Origin: Firm-04 sp045591925
GTDB lineage: Bacteria; Bacillota; Clostridia; Oscillospirales; Ruminococcaceae
Direction: 5' to 3'
Assembly: GCA_045591925.1 (NCBI GenBank)
Contig: JAZNTW010000095.1
Coordinates: 1-64,000, forward strand
Length of the DNA stretch: 64,000 nt
Shown here: piece after piece, positions 25,116 through 33,503 of the stretch
How the letters are laid out: each line of letters starts with the position of its first letter
Position numbering within the stretch: position 1 is the first letter of the stretch
Notes under the pieces: model-generated
Database searches by the model: none
The model's input: only the letters and a program-made list of their open reading frames with translations
Told to the model about the DNA's origin: nothing
Position numbers and translations under genes: made by a program

Positions 25116-27083
25116 TTATTTTTGCAATTCCTTGATTTTGTCGCGCAGATATGCCGCGTGTTCGAATTCCAGCAGACGTGCAGCCTCTTTCATCTGGGCA
25201 GTCAGTTCAGCAATCAGCGCCTCGCGCTCTTGACGGTTCAGCTTCTTTGTCAGCTTCTTCTCGGTCTTTTCCTTGGTCGAAATTTCAAGCACCTCGCGCA
25301 CGTCCTTGACAATCGTTCGCGGTACGATGCCATGCTCCTCGTTGAATGCAAGCTGCAAGCTGCGGCGGCGTTCTGTTTCACGCAAAGCACGTTCCATGCT
25401 TCCCGTAATTTCATCTGCATACATGATAACTTCACCGCCGGCGTTTCGCGCAGCTCTGCCGATCGTCTGAATCAAGGATGTTTCCGAACGCAGGAAGCCC
25501 TCCTTGTCAGCATCCAGAATCGCAACCAACGAAACCTCCGGCAAATCCAGACCCTCACGCAGCAGATTGATACCGACCAGCACATCGAATTCCCCAAGCC
25601 GCAAATCACGAATGATCTGCATACGCTCCACGGTGTCAATATCATGGTGCATATACCGCACACGTACTTCCATATTCGCAAGAAAAGCCGTCAGATCCTC
25701 TGCCATTTTTTTCGTTAATGTTGTAACGAGAACACGTTCGTTCCGATCAACTCGCAGATGAATTTCCGAAAGCAAATCCTCGATCTGTCCGGCTACCGGC
25801 TTGACTTTCACAACCGGGTCAACCAGACCGGTCGGACGAATTACCTGCTCAACCGTCTGCATGGCAAAGCCGTTTTCCAATTTTCCGGGCGTTGCGGAGA
25901 CATACAGTGCTTCATGTATCTTATGACGAAATTCGTCAAATTTGAGCGGCCGGTTATCAAAGGCACTCGGCAAACGGAAGCCATATTCAACCAGAGTCTC
26001 TTTCCGCGCACGGTCGCCTGCATACATCGCACCAACCTGCGGCAGCGTGACATGAGACTCGTCGATAATCAGCAGAAAATCCTCCGGAAAATGGTCGAGC
26101 AGCGTGCAGGGTCGAGAACCCGCAGGCCGTCGTGCCAGTACACGCGAATAATTCTCGATACCGCTGCAAAATCCGATTTCCCGCAGCATTTCAATATCGT
26201 AATTTGTCCGCTGCGTAATACGCTCCGCTTCAAGCGGACGTTGATTTGCTTCATAAAACATTACGCGCTCTGCAAGCTCATCCTGTAAATCCGAAATCGC
26301 ATCCTCCAATTCCTCTCCGGATACCACATAATGCGATGCCGGAAAGATAACGGCGTGCTTTAATATCGCTACAGTTTCACCGGTCAGAACGGTTGCTTCG
26401 GTAATTCGGTCGATTTCATCACCGAAAAATTCTACGCGAATCATGCGCTCGGTCGTATAGACCGGACAAATATCCACGACATCGCCATGCACACGGAATC
26501 TGCCGCGCTCCAAGGCAATATCATTCCGCTGATATTGAATCCGCACAAGCTCCTCAATCAGCGTTTCGCGCGACATCTCCATACCGGGACGCACCGAAAC
26601 CGACATTCCGCGGTATTCATCCGGAGAACCGAGAGAATAGATACAGGATACGGATGAAACGATGATGACATCTGAGCGTTCTGCCAGTGCCATAGTCGCA
26701 CTATGCCGCAAACGGTCAATCTCGTCATTGATCGCGGAATCCTTTTCAATATAGCTATCCGTGCTGGGAATATAGGCTTCCGGCTGATAATAATCATAAT
26801 ACGAAACAAAATATTCTACTGCATTTTCAGGGAAATACGCCTTGAATTCAGAGCAGAGCTGCGCTGCAAGAATTTTGTTATGCGCAAGGATCAATGTCGG
26901 TTTATTGCGCGCCGCAATGACATTTGCCATGGTAAAGGTCTTGCCGGAGCCGGTCACACCCAGTAAAATCTGCTCATTTTTTCCCGTTTCAAAGCCCTCA
27001 ACCAGCTGACGAATCGCTTTCGGCTGATCGCCTGCCGCCGCGTACGGTGCATGAAGTTTAAATGCACGCTGCTCCTGTTCCAT
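25116..27083 (-). CDS. uvrB: Excinuclease ABC subunit B
   Basis: 655 residues. Helicase-like damage-verification subunit of nucleotide excision repair. Walker A GVTGSGKT (42-49), the beta-hairpin region YYDYYQPEAYIP that clamps DNA, the DEAD-type box and a C-terminal UVR motif (LLEFEHAAYLRDKIKEL) for UvrC/UvrA contact are all present. It lies nine bases downstream of radC, in one operon. Confidence 0.97.
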   Translation of the reverse strand: MEQEQRAFKLHAPYAAAGDQPKAIRQLVEGFETGKNEQILLGVTGSGKTFTMANVIAARNKPTLILAHNKILAAQLCSEFKAYFPENAVEYFVSYYDYYQPEAYIPSTDSYIEKDSAINDEIDRLRHSATMALAERSDVIIVSSVSCIYSLGSPDEYRGMSVSVRPGMEMSRETLIEELVRIQYQRNDIALERGRFRVHGDVVDICPVYTTERMIRVEFFGDEIDRITEATVLTGETVAILKHAVIFPASHYVVSGEELEDAISDLQDELAERVMFYEANQRPLEAERITQRTNYDIEMLREIGFCSGIENYSRVLARRPAGSRPCTLLDHFPEDFLLIIDESHVTLPQVGAMYAGDRARKETLVEYGFRLPSAFDNRPLKFDEFRHKIHEALYVSATPGKLENGFAMQTVEQVIRPTGLVDPVVKVKPVAGQIEDLLSEIHLRVDRNERVLVTTLTKKMAEDLTAFLANMEVRVRYMHHDIDTVERMQIIRDLRLGEFDVLVGINLLREGLDLPEVSLVAILDADKEGFLRSETSLIQTIGRAARNAGGEVIMYADEITGSMERALRETERRRSLQLAFNEEHGIVPRTIVKDVREVLEISTKEKTEKKLTKKLNRQEREALIAELTAQMKEAARLLEFEHAAYLRDKIKELQK

Positions 27084-27091
27084 GTTGCCTC

Positions 27092-27784
27092 CTAATCAAT
27101 CTCTAAGCCCATAAAAGCACCCATTTCGCGCATGGATACAGCCTGATCGCCGCTGACAATGACATGATCTGCAAGCGAAATGCCGCATTGCAGCAAAATT
27201 GGCACCAGATGTCTTGTAACAGCTATATCTTCACTCGAAATCTTTGTCGTTCCGCGCGGATGATTGTGCGCAAGAATGATCGTATTGCTGTTGGCGCGAT
27301 ATGCAAGCTCTGTCAGCTGCCGGACAGTCAGCTGTGCAGCCGACGGATGCCCCTCGGATACAATTTCACAGCGCAGCACGCGCAAATTCTGATCCAAAAG
27401 TGCAACACGGATGATTTCACGCTGTTCCAGCATATATAAATCCACAAAGAATTTGCAAACCTTGCGGTAGCTATCCAGTAAGGTTCCCTCAAGCTGTGAT
27501 GCCGCCTCGTATTGCAGCACAGATCGGAACATGGTAATCAAAACTGCCGCATTTTCTGAGATATACGGCTCCTGCATCAACGCTTGCGGATCGGCGCACA
27601 ACACATCATGCAAACTGCCGAATCGCTTCAAAAGCATATGCGCAATTTCATTGGTATCACGCCGCGGTATGCCATAATACAGAATCATTTCCAGCACTTC
27701 ATGTGCCTGAAAGCCTGTAAAACCTGTTTCCAGAAATCTGCGCCGCATTCTGCTGCGGTGACCGCTGTGTACCGATTCTGCCAT
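27092..27784 (-). CDS. radC: RadC family JAB-domain protein
   Basis: 230 residues. N-terminal helix-hairpin-helix part and C-terminal JAB/MPN domain with the metal motif AHNHPRGTTKISSED. The family is widespread, and despite its name its repair role is unsettled. First gene of the radC-uvrB run with a consensus promoter. Ribosome site GAAAGGAG. Confidence 0.93.
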   Translation of the reverse strand: MAESVHSGHRSRMRRRFLETGFTGFQAHEVLEMILYYGIPRRDTNEIAHMLLKRFGSLHDVLCADPQALMQEPYISENAAVLITMFRSVLQYEAASQLEGTLLDSYRKVCKFFVDLYMLEQREIIRVALLDQNLRVLRCEIVSEGHPSAAQLTVRQLTELAYRANSNTIILAHNHPRGTTKISSEDIAVTRHLVPILLQCGISLADHVIVSGDQAVSMREMGAFMGLEID

Positions 27785-27819
27785 GATGAACGCTCCTTTC
27801 CTACCGATACGATATTACT

Positions 27820-27848
27820 ATAATACCAGATTTTACATACTTTGTCAA
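27820..27848 (-). promoter_or_regulatory. Promoter of radC-uvrB
   Basis: Minus-strand TTGACA (27848-27843), 17-base spacer, TATTAT (27825-27820). Divergent from the scfB promoter with 18 bp between the two -35 boxes. Confidence 0.75.
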
Positions 27849-27866
27849 TGTACGCAGAATCGGGAT

Positions 27867-27895
27867 TTGACTTTTTCCGATGGCTATGCTATAAT
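27867..27895 (+). promoter_or_regulatory. Promoter of scfB
   Basis: TTGACT (27867-27872), 17-base spacer, TATAAT (27890-27895) with TGC before the -10. Hexamers and spacing are identical to the scfA promoter at 32584. Confidence 0.8.
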
Positions 27896-27943
27896 ATAAA
27901 TTGTATATTCAAAGATATTTTAATATGGAAAGGATCTTGTTGC

Positions 27944-29329
27944 ATGATTCATCAATATCAGCTCGGAGACTATAATATTGTACTGGATGTCTGCTCCGGC
28001 TCCGTTCATGCCGTAGACGCGCTCGCATATGATATGATTGCGCTGTACGAACAAAATTCAAAGGACGAGGTTCTCAGACAAATCAGCGAAAAATACGCCA
28101 ATCAGCCCGATATTACCGAGGAGGATATCGCAGAATGCTATGACGATATCACCGCGCTCAAAGAGCAAGGAAAGCTCTTTTCGCCCGACACCTTTGAGCC
28201 GATTGCCGGTAAGCTGAAGCAGAAAACCGCTGGTGTCGTGAAAGCGCTCTGTCTGCATATTGCGCATACCTGCAATCTCAACTGCTCCTATTGCTTTGCA
28301 AGTCAGGGAAAGTATCATGGTGACCGTGCCGTGATGTCCTTTGAGGTCGGCAAGCAGGCACTGGATTTTCTTGTTGCCAATTCCGGCACGCGGCGAAATC
28401 TTGAGGTTGATTTCTTTGGCGGCGAACCGCTGATGAATTTTCAGGTTGTCAAGGATCTGGTCGCCTACGCTAGAAGCATCGAGCAGGAAGCCGGTAAGCA
28501 TTTCCGCTTTACGCTCACCACAAACGGTATGCTCATTGACGATGATGTAATTGATTTTGCAAATCGGGAGTGCAGCAATGTCGTGCTTTCCCTTGATGGC
28601 AGAAAGGAAATCCACGATCGTTACCGCGTTGATTATGCCGGAAACGGAAGCTGGGAGAAAATCGTTCCGAAGTTCCGGAAGCTCGTCAAGGAACGCGGCG
28701 GCAAAGATTATTATATGCGCGGAACGTTCACCCATGCAAACCCTGATTTTCTGGAAGATATCAAGGTCATGCTCTCACTCGGCTTCAATGAGCTGAGCAT
28801 GGAACCGGTTGTCGCTGCGGAAAGCGACCCCTCTGCACTGACGGAAGAAGACCTTGCAATTGTCATGGAACAGTATGAAAAGCTCGCAGAGTTGATGATT
28901 CAGCGCCGCAAAGAGGGCAATCCTTTCACATTCTATCACTATATGATCGACCTGACCGGCGGCCCGTGCATTTATAAGCGCATTTCCGGCTGCGGCTCCG
29001 GTACGGAATATATGGCTGTCACGCCATGGGGCGATCTCTACCCCTGTCACCAGTTTGTCGGTGAGGAAACATTCAAGCTCGGTGATATCTGGAAGGGCGT
29101 CGATAACACCAAGATTCAGGATGATTTCATGGCTTGCAACGTCTATGCGCGTGAGGAATGCCGAAGCTGTTGGGCACGGCTCTATTGCTCAGGCGGATGC
29201 GCAGCAAACGCCTATCACGCAACCGGCTCTGTCCGCGGTGTTTACGAAGCCGGCTGCAAGCTGTTCCGCAAGCGTATGGAATGCGCAATCATGGCGGAAA
29301 TCGACCGTCAGTTCTCGCTATCAAAATGA
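27944..29329 (+). CDS. scfB: SCIFF radical SAM maturase
   Basis: 461 residues. Radical SAM enzyme that installs thioether crosslinks from Cys to alpha-carbons in the SCIFF peptide. An N-terminal peptide-binding (RRE-like) part of about 95 residues is followed by the CxxxCxxC cluster motif (Cys110, Cys114, Cys117; CNLNCSYCF). A C-terminal SPASM domain has many cysteines (CRSCWARLYCSGGC). The ATG at 27944 follows GGAAAGGA; an upstream frame is rejected. The substrate gene scfA lies 3.3 kb away instead of adjacent. Confidence 0.95.
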   Translation: MIHQYQLGDYNIVLDVCSGSVHAVDALAYDMIALYEQNSKDEVLRQISEKYANQPDITEEDIAECYDDITALKEQGKLFSPDTFEPIAGKLKQKTAGVVKALCLHIAHTCNLNCSYCFASQGKYHGDRAVMSFEVGKQALDFLVANSGTRRNLEVDFFGGEPLMNFQVVKDLVAYARSIEQEAGKHFRFTLTTNGMLIDDDVIDFANRECSNVVLSLDGRKEIHDRYRVDYAGNGSWEKIVPKFRKLVKERGGKDYYMRGTFTHANPDFLEDIKVMLSLGFNELSMEPVVAAESDPSALTEEDLAIVMEQYEKLAELMIQRRKEGNPFTFYHYMIDLTGGPCIYKRISGCGSGTEYMAVTPWGDLYPCHQFVGEETFKLGDIWKGVDNTKIQDDFMACNVYAREECRSCWARLYCSGGCAANAYHATGSVRGVYEAGCKLFRKRMECAIMAEIDRQFSLSK

Positions 29330-30666
29330 ATACCCCGATATACGATTTTGCAAGTAGATATGCGAAATCCGGTGCAATCAGACTACATATGCCCGGTCAT
29401 AAGGGAACATCAACGCTTGGCTGCGAGTCGCTTGATTTAACCGAAATCAACGGTGCGGACGAATTGTTTGCACCGGATGGCATCATCGCAGAAAGCGAAG
29501 CAAATGCCTCCGCGCTGTTCGGCTGCCGGACGCTGTATTCGACCGAGGGTTCCTCGCTTTGTATCCGCGCCATGCTACTTCTTGCGATGCGATACGCAGC
29601 GGAATCCGGCAAACCACCCGTTATCGCTGCCTGCCGCAATGCACATAAGACATTCCTGACCGCGGCTGCGCTTCTGCACTTTGATGTGCAATGGCTGCAA
29701 TCCGAATCGGTCAGCTCCTATTTATCCGCTTATATCTCGGTGGATACGCTCGAACAGCATCTGCAAGCGCAAACTGTAAAACCTGCCGCGGTTTGGCTGA
29801 CCTCGCCGGATTATCTTGGCAATCTGGCTGATATTCGCGCGATTGCAGAATACTGTCATGCAAATGATATGCTGCTGCTTGTTGACTGCGCACACGGTGC
29901 ATATCTCCGTTTTTTGCAGAAATCGCTCCATCCGATTGATCTCGGCGCTGACCTCTGCTGCACCTCCGCACATAAGACGCTGCCCGTTCTGACCGGCGGT
30001 GCATATCTGCATATCCGCAATGGCGCACCGGAACGTCTGCATACAGATGCAAAACACGCACTTGCGATGTTTGCGTCAACGAGTCCCAGTTATTTGATTT
30101 TAGAATCACTGGACTTATGCAATCCATATTTACATAGAGATTTTTCAAAGCGACTGCAAACATTTCTGCCCCAGCTTGCAAAGATTCGTCATACGCTCCG
30201 GCAATACGGCTGGACAATCTGCGGGGATGAACCGATGAAGCTGACGATTCTCAGCAAGCCATTCGGCTATACCGGCACTGACCTTGCAAACATTCTGCAA
30301 AATCATCATATTTACGTTGAATTTGCCGACCCGGATTTTGTCGTGCTGATGCCGTCACCGAATAATAATGCTGATGATTTGCAGCGTGTTTGTGATGTCC
30401 TGTGCAGCATTCCCCACCGCACGCCGATTCAAGATTTACCGCCTCGGATTTCATCTGAGCAGCAGCCGGAGCTGCCGCTTTCCTCGGTTCTTTCCGCAAG
30501 TACGGAAGCGCTGCCGATTGAACAATGTATCGGACGAATCTGCGCAGAATTTTCAGTATCCTGTCCACCAGCCATCCCGATTGTCATTTGCGGCGAACGC
30601 ATCACAGAACATCATGTGCATTGTATGCAGTATTACGGGATCGCATCCTGCCGCGTCATCCAATAA
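29326..30666 (+). CDS. PLP-dependent Orn/Lys/Arg decarboxylase-like protein
   Basis: 446 residues. It overlaps the scfB stop by four bases (ATGA), so it is translationally coupled. Aminotransferase-fold PLP domain with the family start LHMPGHKG, DCAHGAYL, and the Schiff-base lysine in SAHKTLPVLTGGA. A C-terminal small domain follows. Homologues of this short class decarboxylate lysine, arginine or ornithine, giving diamines. Its coupling to the SCIFF maturase is unexplained. Exact substrate unknown. Confidence 0.88.
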   Translation: MNTPIYDFASRYAKSGAIRLHMPGHKGTSTLGCESLDLTEINGADELFAPDGIIAESEANASALFGCRTLYSTEGSSLCIRAMLLLAMRYAAESGKPPVIAACRNAHKTFLTAAALLHFDVQWLQSESVSSYLSAYISVDTLEQHLQAQTVKPAAVWLTSPDYLGNLADIRAIAEYCHANDMLLLVDCAHGAYLRFLQKSLHPIDLGADLCCTSAHKTLPVLTGGAYLHIRNGAPERLHTDAKHALAMFASTSPSYLILESLDLCNPYLHRDFSKRLQTFLPQLAKIRHTLRQYGWTICGDEPMKLTILSKPFGYTGTDLANILQNHHIYVEFADPDFVVLMPSPNNNADDLQRVCDVLCSIPHRTPIQDLPPRISSEQQPELPLSSVLSASTEALPIEQCIGRICAEFSVSCPPAIPIVICGERITEHHVHCMQYYGIASCRVIQ

Positions 30667-30669
30667 ATA

Positions 30670-30717
30670 AAGCCGTGAAATCACAGTTTCTGCTATGATT
30701 TCACGGCTTATTTTATT
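30670..30717. terminator. Bidirectional terminator between the decarboxylase and proS
   Basis: 14-bp stem (30670-30683 with 30695-30708) around a 11-base loop, followed by TATTTTATT on the plus strand and A/T-rich on the other side. It serves two convergent genes. Confidence 0.8.
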
Positions 30718-30722
30718 CATAT

Positions 30723-32435
30723 TCAGGCATTCAGCATCTCAATGACCTTATCGCGAAGCCATGCTGCGGCGTCTGCTGCCGGAATGGTGTCGCGGAACGA
30801 CTTGTCACGCGCAGAAATCTCGATGCCGCCTGCGCTCAGAGACTTCGGGCTGATAACCGCACGCAGCGGAATACCAAACAAATCCGCGTCTGCAAACATT
30901 GCACCCGGACGAATATCTCTGTCATCATACAGAACCTCTACGCCAAGCGATGTCAGCTCTGCATACAGGCGCTCTGCTGCCTCCGTGACCTCCGGATCAT
31001 CTACACGCAAATTGCAGATTTCAACCTGCCAAGGTGCAATGCTCATCGGCCAGATCGGACCGTAATTGTCGTGGCTCTCCTGACATACCGATGCGCACAA
31101 TCTGCCAACGCCGATGCCGTAGCAGCCCATGATCGGAACCTGACGCTCGCCGTTTTCATCGAGATATGTCATTTCCATCGACTCTGTATATTTCTTGCCA
31201 AGCTGGAAGATATTGCCGATTTCGATACCCTTTTCAATATAGATATGCGGCTGACCGCACTTCGGGCAGACTGCGCCGGAAAACGTCTTTGCAACGTCAA
31301 CATAGGTCACATCACCGAAATCGCGCTGAATGTTCATGCCGGTATAGTGCATATCCGTTTCATTTGCGCCACAGACAAGCGATTCAATGCCCTTGAGTGA
31401 AGCGTCAAATACCACTGTAATCTTGTCCGACAGACCAACAGGGCCGATAAAGCCCGGTACGATGCCGCTTTCCTCGGAAATCTCAACAGCCGGATGAATC
31501 TCATATCCAAGATAATTGCGCAGCTTTGTCTCGTTGATTTCCAGATCGCCGCGGATAAATGCGATGATAAAGCTGTCATCCTCATTTTTCTGATAGACGA
31601 CCGCCTTGGCAAACTGCTTTTCATCCATATGCAGGAAATTCGTAAGGTCGGCAATCGTCTTGACATCCGGTGTCGAAACTTTGGTCAGCGGTGCGATCTC
31701 GCCCGGCTCATTTGTGATATTGACAACCGCTGCTTCCATGTTTGCACGGTAGCCGCAGTCACAAATCGCAAGCGTATCCTCGCCAACCTCGGTCAGAAGC
31801 ATGAACTCGTGCGAAATGCTGCCGCCCATCATACCGGAATCCGACTGCACAGAAATAAACTTTTTGCAGCCGCAGCGCTCAAAAATACGATTATATGCGT
31901 CATATACACGTGCATAATAACGCTCTAAATCCGCCTGTGAGGTATGGAACGAATATGCGTCCTTCATCGTAAACTCGCGCACACGAATCAGACCGCCTCT
32001 TGCACGCGGCTCATCACGGAACTTCGTCTGAATCTGATAGATCATAAACGGGAAATCGGCATAGGACTGCGCGGTATCTCTTGCAAGATGTACAGCAGCC
32101 TCCTCATGCGTCATACCAAGCACCATCGGATTGCCAGAGCGATCCTTCCAACGTGCCATCTCACTGCCGATGCTGGTGTATCTTCCAGATTCCTCCCAGA
32201 GTGACGCCGGCATGACAACCGGGAACATGACTTCCTGACCATCCACAGCGTCCATTTCCTCGCGGATAATCTGCTCAATCTTGCGCATGATGCGCTTTGC
32301 CGGCGTATAGAGCGAGAAAATGCCGTTTGCCATGTATTTCATATAGCCGCCGCGCATCATCAGCGCATGGCTTTCGATCACACAGTCCTTGGGCGCGTTC
32401 TTGAAACGCTCTCCAAGCATATTTGCAACCTTCAT
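30723..32435 (-). CDS. proS: Prolyl-tRNA synthetase (bacterial type)
   Basis: 570 residues. Class II synthetase charging tRNA-Pro, whose gene lies at 1.5 kb in this window. Motif 2 (FRDEPRARGGLIRVREF), motif 3 (GIGVGR), and an inserted editing (INS) domain (about 230-400) that clears Ala-tRNA-Pro mark the bacterial form. The start at 32435 follows AGAAAGGAAG; a 14-residue extension upstream is rejected. Confidence 0.96.
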   Translation of the reverse strand: MKVANMLGERFKNAPKDCVIESHALMMRGGYMKYMANGIFSLYTPAKRIMRKIEQIIREEMDAVDGQEVMFPVVMPASLWEESGRYTSIGSEMARWKDRSGNPMVLGMTHEEAAVHLARDTAQSYADFPFMIYQIQTKFRDEPRARGGLIRVREFTMKDAYSFHTSQADLERYYARVYDAYNRIFERCGCKKFISVQSDSGMMGGSISHEFMLLTEVGEDTLAICDCGYRANMEAAVVNITNEPGEIAPLTKVSTPDVKTIADLTNFLHMDEKQFAKAVVYQKNEDDSFIIAFIRGDLEINETKLRNYLGYEIHPAVEISEESGIVPGFIGPVGLSDKITVVFDASLKGIESLVCGANETDMHYTGMNIQRDFGDVTYVDVAKTFSGAVCPKCGQPHIYIEKGIEIGNIFQLGKKYTESMEMTYLDENGERQVPIMGCYGIGVGRLCASVCQESHDNYGPIWPMSIAPWQVEICNLRVDDPEVTEAAERLYAELTSLGVEVLYDDRDIRPGAMFADADLFGIPLRAVISPKSLSAGGIEISARDKSFRDTIPAADAAAWLRDKVIEMLNA

Positions 32436-32495
32436 GTGATATTCTTCCTTTCTATCCAATCTGTCACGCAATGACATACGTGCTCAAACTCTATT

Positions 32496-32524
32496 ATTTT
32501 ATCATATTTTACGAGAAAAAGCAA
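32496..32524 (-). promoter_or_regulatory. Promoter of proS
   Basis: Minus-strand TTGCTT (32524-32519), 17-base spacer, TAAAAT (32501-32496). No T-box leader is seen between it and the start. Confidence 0.6.
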
Positions 32525-32583
32525 GTCATTTTTTGATTGAAACGTATTTTTTGTCGGAAAGATTGCTGTTTTTTCTTTGCGGC

Positions 32584-32612
32584 TTGACTTCTTCGGCAAA
32601 ATATGCTATAAT
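32584..32612 (+). promoter_or_regulatory. Promoter of scfA
   Basis: TTGACT (32584-32589), 17-base spacer, TATAAT (32607-32612) with TGC before the -10. Same hexamers, spacing and TATGC motif as the scfB promoter. Confidence 0.8.
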
Positions 32613-32674
32613 ATTATGGAGTAAATCTCATGCTGCGGAATTCCGCAGACATTCCGTTGAAGGAGGGACTTATC

Positions 32675-32830
32675 ATGCGTCATATCCAGACCATTGAAAC
32701 TCGCAGCCTTTGCGAGAGCGCAAAGAACGGCGGCTGCGGCGAATGCCAGACTTCCTGCCAGTCTGCGTGCAAGACGAGCTGCGGCATTGCAAATCAGCAG
32801 TGCGAAAGCAAGCAGCAGAAGAAGCAGTAA
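32675..32830 (+). CDS. scfA: SCIFF ranthipeptide precursor
   Basis: 51 residues. It matches the six-cysteines-in-forty-five family: a leader (MRHIQTIETR) and a core with CGECQTSCQSACKTSC and a last Cys43. The six canonical cysteines are 21, 24, 28, 32, 36 and 43; an additional Cys13 sits in the leader where the family usually has none. ScfB forms thioethers between core cysteines and other residues. Ribosome site AAGGAGGGA. Short transcript with its own promoter and terminator. The biological role of SCIFF is still debated. Confidence 0.95.
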   Translation: MRHIQTIETRSLCESAKNGGCGECQTSCQSACKTSCGIANQQCESKQQKKQ

Positions 32831-32846
32831 TTGCAGATACGATATG

Positions 32847-32880
32847 CGCCGTCCGGCATTCGGGCGGCGTTTTTCGTTTT
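32847..32880 (+). terminator. Terminator of scfA
   Basis: Stem CGCCGTCCG (32847-32855) with CGGGCGGCG (32861-32869), then TTTTTCGTTTTTT. Confidence 0.85.
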
Positions 32881-32891
32881 TTATAAAAATC

Positions 32892-32919
32892 TGTGACCGA
32901 TTATCACCGTTCGGGACTA
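32892..32919 (+). promoter_or_regulatory. Candidate ECF-type autoregulated promoter
   Basis: TGTGACC (32892-32898) and GGACTA (32914-32919) with a 15-base spacer directly upstream of the sigma gene, and no sigma-A match. The form fits self-regulated ECF promoters but is a weak call. Confidence 0.35.
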
Positions 32920-32942
32920 CATATGCAGAGGGAGGTGAGTTC

Positions 32943-33503
32943 TTGCAACAAGACAACATCATCATTTCGCTGCTGCAGAAGCGAGATGAAACAGCATTAC
33001 AGCTCATCAGGACACAAAACGGTGCACTATGCTATCAGATTGCGTACCGAATGACTGGCAGCCGCGAGGACGCAGAAGAAGTGCTCAACGATATGCTGCT
33101 TGCTGTCTGGAATTCGATCCCGCCGCAGAAACCTGACAATCTCCGCTCTTATGTCACCGCACTTACCGGCAGGATCGCGATTAAAAAATATGAACATACA
33201 CACCGTATCAAACGCGGAGGAACACAATTTGCAGCCGCCCTCGATGAGCTTAGCGAGATCATCCCCTCGGATACATATGTGGAACGGGAGATTGAACAGC
33301 GCGAGCTGACCGATGCCCTGACTGCATGGCTCCGTACCCTACAGCCGGATCAAAGGCGCATTTTTATGCAGAGATATTATCTGTCAGAATCTGTGCGGCA
33401 GATCGCGGAGCAGAATCAAATGGGTGTCAGCGCCGTCAAAATGACGCTGCTGCGCCTGCGTAAGAAACTCAAAGATTATCTCAGAAAGGAGGATTTATTA
33501 TGA
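32943..33503 (+). CDS. ECF-type RNA polymerase sigma factor
   Basis: 186 residues. Region 2 (LCYQIAYRMTGSREDAEEVLNDMLLAVW) and region 4 (LQPDQRRIFMQRYYLSESVRQIAEQ) with a helix-turn-helix are intact. The ORF is open upstream, but a TTG at 32943 lies seven bases after GGAGG and no in-frame ATG fits. It overlaps the following gene by four bases (ATGA), the classic arrangement for an ECF factor with its anti-sigma partner. Signal unknown. Confidence 0.92.
   Translation: MQQDNIIISLLQKRDETALQLIRTQNGALCYQIAYRMTGSREDAEEVLNDMLLAVWNSIPPQKPDNLRSYVTALTGRIAIKKYEHTHRIKRGGTQFAAALDELSEIIPSDTYVEREIEQRELTDALTAWLRTLQPDQRRIFMQRYYLSESVRQIAEQNQMGVSAVKMTLLRLRKKLKDYLRKEDLL

Noticed and set aside
32436..32495. T-box leader for proS (also looked for at tyrS and hisB)
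   Set aside because: No T-box consensus (TGGNACCGCG) or antiterminator seen.
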